16,245 nucleotides of DNA, taken from the NCBI GenBank assembly GCA_946886475.1, contig CAMPIQ010000081.1:1-16245 (forward strand), in the 5' to 3' direction. Numbering within the stretch: the first letter of the stretch is position 1; every line of letters begins with the position of its first letter. The translations under genes were made by a program, and so were the position numbers. Positions 14,709 through 16,245 of this stretch are shown here, piece by piece. This stretch comes from an uncultured Chitinophagales bacterium (GTDB taxonomy: Bacteria; Bacteroidota; Bacteroidia; Chitinophagales; Chitinophagaceae). The notes under the pieces were generated by a model. It made no database searches, had not been told where the DNA came from, and saw only the letters and a list, made by a program, of their open reading frames with translations.

Positions 14709-16178
14709 TTATGATGAAAAATTTTCATCTGCTACATCCACAAGAATAATATATCGCTGTTCTTTATTGCCGTTTTTATGTAAAAACTTCTCTTTTGTTT
14801 TCACAATGAAATTGTGATTTTTTATCAAATGCTGTGCAATGGTATAAGCTTCGTCTTTTGTTTTCTGTTTAATAAAACGTAGCCAATGATATAAAGTAGG
14901 GAATGACCCGTCCGGATGCGCATGACTATCGGGTACACCCTTATGTATGCTGTTAACACAAGCATGGGAATATACGCCACTCCTTTCTGCAATACGCGCA
15001 GGTGTAAAATATACATCGCCATTTGAGAAAATAAAAAATCTTTTCGAATCCACATCGGCAGGTGTATGGCTTCCAAATTCCCAGAGGTCTTTTACATCAT
15101 TGTAAGAAATAACCTGCAGCCATTCTTTTGCAATTTTTGGAATATCTGATTCTGTTGCAGTGAAAAATCGGTTTATAAGTTCTCCAAACTTTTCTAACTG
15201 GTCTGCTGATGGCATTTTGTAAATATTCTGGCCCATACCACAAAATGCCCACAGGTAGCCTTTGTCTTCCCGGTATTTTTCACGATCAGCAGCTTTCAGA
15301 CCGCTTTCTTTTGATGGCATGCCCTGTATCCAGCCTTTGTTCACAAATTCAATGCCCAGGGAGGTGTCATTAAATGGGCCAATATGATATTCTTTTTCCA
15401 GGAGGTCGTTGAACTGCAACACTTCGTTGGTTTTTAAAACAGATAAATGTGAAGTGGTATCGTTTACATCATAAAAACCATCTCCTGTATCAGCAGCCGA
15501 TTCATGGAAGGTGATGTGGATGATATCAGATATTGCTCTGATCTTTTTTGGTTTTTTGTTGTGGGGAATATCCGCATTGGATTTCCAACCTTTATAATTT
15601 CGATATCCCGGAATGCCAGATGGATATTCACGGGCATTACTTACAATTGTATCCATTGCCACAGGATCATAATCGCTGATCTTTTTCTGTGGCGAAACTG
15701 CAGGTTCAAATGTCGTTACACGTGGAGTGGTTCCTGCATCCAGCACATCCGATCTTTTGAATTGTCTTATTTCCCGGATGGTATCGCCAACTTTGTAAGC
15801 GCCCCCGGAGATCCTGATTACATTATCTTCAAAAACATAAGTGGGCCGCGATCCATGAAGAAACACTACTGTCAACGGATCTTCACTCATTAAAACTCCG
15901 AGGTAAACCTTTTCATTGCTGAAAGTAACCCGTACAATATTATTTAAAGCAGGATTGGTATCGCCCGGAGTAAACACTTCATATTTGGTAAGGGGAGTTC
16001 CTATGGGAAATCCTCCATTGGATTTCTGGACCGTCCAGCCATCAAGAGAGAAACTGTATTTTTTTTCGGAATGTACAAAGCGGCAATCAATGGAGCCTGA
16101 GCTGACATTTGTTATTTCTGCTACATAAGCGGCTTCATCGCCCTTAAAAGAGCAGACGAGGAAATCATTCTTTTTCAT
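14709..16178 (-). CDS. N-acetylmuramoyl-L-alanine amidase-like protein with duplicated N-terminal domain, no signal peptide
   Basis: A 489-residue protein. Residues about 212-436 fit an Amidase_2/PGRP-type zinc amidase, which cuts the bond between muramic acid and L-alanine in peptidoglycan. IIHITFHES offers His221 as first metal ligand, EYHIGPFNDTSLGIEFVN is the typical H-x-G...S-x-G-I-E strand, and the region IHKGVPDSHAHPDGSFP holds candidate ligands His412 or His419 and Asp423. Residues about 5-68 and 79-138 look like two copies of one small beta domain (FVHSEKKYSFSLDG versus FLHGSRPTYVFEDN; GGFPIGTPL versus GGAYKVGDTI), perhaps SH3/Tudor-like. A Pro/Lys-containing linker precedes the amidase, and residues 437-489 form a basic tail. 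The N-terminus MKKNDFLVCSF is no Sec signal, unusual for a peptidoglycan hydrolase. It may be released by lysis or carried by another export machine. The exact ligands are uncertain. Confidence 0.8.
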   Translation of the reverse strand: MKKNDFLVCSFKGDEAAYVAEITNVSSGSIDCRFVHSEKKYSFSLDGWTVQKSNGGFPIGTPLTKYEVFTPGDTNPALNNIVRVTFSNEKVYLGVLMSEDPLTVVFLHGSRPTYVFEDNVIRISGGAYKVGDTIREIRQFKRSDVLDAGTTPRVTTFEPAVSPQKKISDYDPVAMDTIVSNAREYPSGIPGYRNYKGWKSNADIPHNKKPKKIRAISDIIHITFHESAADTGDGFYDVNDTTSHLSVLKTNEVLQFNDLLEKEYHIGPFNDTSLGIEFVNKGWIQGMPSKESGLKAADREKYREDKGYLWAFCGMGQNIYKMPSADQLEKFGELINRFFTATESDIPKIAKEWLQVISYNDVKDLWEFGSHTPADVDSKRFFIFSNGDVYFTPARIAERSGVYSHACVNSIHKGVPDSHAHPDGSFPTLYHWLRFIKQKTKDEAYTIAQHLIKNHNFIVKTKEKFLHKNGNKEQRYIILVDVADENFSS

Positions 16179-16245
16179 TCTATTAAATTTTAACTGAAAA
16201 AAATATTTTATAATGATCCAAATGCATTATTTCATTTTACAAATG
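16179..16245. other. AT-rich region upstream of the amidase
   Basis: The last 67 bases are very AT-rich and should contain the amidase promoter. On the minus strand CATTTG occurs twice, 21 bp apart, about two helical turns. No TAnnTTTG at the right spacing follows either copy, so no promoter is called. Confidence 0.3.

Noticed and set aside
1..16245. Mobile element or prophage island
   Set aside because: No transposase, integrase, attachment repeats or phage structural gene was seen; the lone amidase is not enough.

Overview
The window looks like a chromosomal segment of a Bacteroidota bacterium, most likely near Chitinophagaceae. This rests on moderate GC, Sec signal peptides ending in the A/S-Q pattern common there, a sensor kinase with a Bacteroidota-type two-component-regulator propeller and Y_Y_Y domain, scarce Shine-Dalgarno sequences, and promoter-like TTTG-N19-TAnnTTTG matches. 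I see no mobile element, CRISPR array, rRNA or tRNA gene. The taxonomic placement is inference from protein style, not from a marker gene.

Left part (1-4400). A perfect bidirectional terminator palindrome lies at 34-63, followed by a nearly empty 380 bp stretch. Next comes a 240-residue SnoaL-like protein fused to a dimeric alpha/beta-barrel-like C-terminus (443-1165). An inverted array of 7-bp units separates it from a convergent secreted N-acyl-D-amino-acid deacylase (1232-2800, minus). The deacylase is divergent from a secreted S12/class-C beta-lactamase-fold serine hydrolase (2865-4400). Both families commonly act on D-amino-acid derivatives, so this pair may process D-peptides or peptidoglycan fragments in the envelope; that is inference.

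Middle part (4444-11382). A two-component pair runs on the minus strand: a 1024-residue periplasmic-propeller histidine kinase with a GTG start, then a NarL/LuxR-type response regulator. Divergent from the kinase is a large secreted S9 (prolyl-oligopeptidase family) peptidase ending at a strong terminator. Its true start is probably 49 codons inside the longest reading frame.

Right part (11383-16245). A gene-free stretch with palindromic fragments precedes a secreted protein of unknown function (11608-13242, minus). Divergent from that is a six-helix membrane protein of unknown function (13357-14160). A 53-residue, very basic Lys/Ser/Asn-rich protein follows (14327-14488). The window closes with an N-acetylmuramoyl-L-alanine amidase-like protein (14709-16178, minus) that has no signal peptide and carries an internal tandem duplication of about 60 residues at its N-terminus.

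No complete new system is evident. The least explained parts are the duplicated-domain, apparently unsecreted amidase, the tiny basic protein, the unknown secreted and membrane proteins beside them, and the 7-bp inverted repeat array that runs into the end of the deacylase gene.
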